Shown in pieces: positions 63,978 through 64,000 of a stretch of 64,000 nucleotides of DNA. Origin of the DNA: Halomonas sp. UBA3074 (GTDB taxonomy: Bacteria > Pseudomonadota > Gammaproteobacteria > Pseudomonadales > Halomonadaceae); contig NZ_DFBS01000022.1 of NCBI RefSeq assembly GCF_002366715.1, forward strand, positions 71,525 to 135,524. The letters run 5' to 3'. A model generated the notes under the pieces. It saw only the letters and a list, made by a program, of their open reading frames with translations, did no database searches and was not told the origin of the DNA. Both the position numbers and the translations under genes were made by a program. Within the stretch, counting starts at the first letter, position 1, and every line of letters starts with the position of its first letter.

Positions 63978-64000
63978 GGACCGGTAGTTCAGTCGGTTAG
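63978..64000 (+). tRNA. Partial tRNA, probably tRNA-Asp (cut by window end)
   Basis: The last 23 bases begin GGACCGGTAGTTCAGTCGG, an acceptor arm plus D arm with the sequence usual for tRNA-Asp. The anticodon is beyond the window, so the amino acid is inferred from D-arm similarity and the common Val-Asp tRNA pairing. Confidence 0.7.

Overview
This window is a stretch of ordinary chromosomal backbone from a gammaproteobacterium, most probably a halomonad (Halomonas or a close relative in the Halomonadaceae). This is inferred from protein sequences and gene order and was not checked by a search. The gene order nadA / bepA / tusA-like / perM / bcp / dapA / bamC / purC, and the block ccoNOQP-ccoGHIS-SafE-like-hemN-anr, match the pseudomonad/oceanospirillad pattern. 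I see no insertion sequence, prophage, integrase, CRISPR array or secondary-metabolite cluster.

Layout. 1-13 kb: rpmE, NADP-malic enzyme, TesB thioesterase, TadA deaminase, an mltF-diguanylate cyclase pair, then purL and radD. 12.8-16 kb: a small DUF4160/DUF2442 pair inserted before scpA-scpB-rluB. 16.1-16.4 kb: two identical tRNA-Lys genes. 16.6-27.4 kb: NAD synthesis (nadA, nadC), the envelope protease bepA, dapA, bamC, purC, trmO, a GNAT acetyltransferase and ampD. 27.8-32.5 kb: pyruvate dehydrogenase E1 and E2 (aceE, aceF) without an adjacent lpd. 32.8-37.4 kb: adk, tsaB, rsmJ, a cardiolipin-synthase-like gene, a YecA-type gene and sprT.

37.6-50.5 kb is an acetate block: acs, the response regulator CrbR, the transporter-like hybrid kinase CrbS, an unknown membrane-anchored protein, the acetate permease ActP with its small DUF4212 partner, and a cNMP/CBS/DUF294 protein coupled to a degenerate DnaQ-fold protein. 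50.7-62.8 kb is a microaerobic respiration block read on the minus strand: ccoN, ccoO, ccoQ, ccoP, then ccoG, ccoH, ccoI, ccoS, a SafE-like membrane protein, hemN and the FNR-type regulator anr, with convergent ttcA beyond. A good FNR/Anr half-palindrome pair lies at -41.5 from a predicted ccoN start point, so the anr gene at one end probably controls the operon at the other. The window ends with an alpha/beta hydrolase, tRNA-Val and the first 23 bases of a tRNA that looks like tRNA-Asp.

How the genes work together: aceEF makes acetyl-CoA, acs and actP recover acetate under CrbSR control, MaeB returns malate to pyruvate, and cbb3 oxidase handles respiration at low oxygen. I did not find a clearly new biological system. 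The observations most worth a second look are the unknown protein in the acetate locus, the DUF4160/DUF2442 pair, the catalytically degenerate DnaQ-like partner of DUF294, the murein-transglycosylase/diguanylate-cyclase pair, and several structured non-coding elements (before nadA, before ttcA, after nadA, and at the start of radD).
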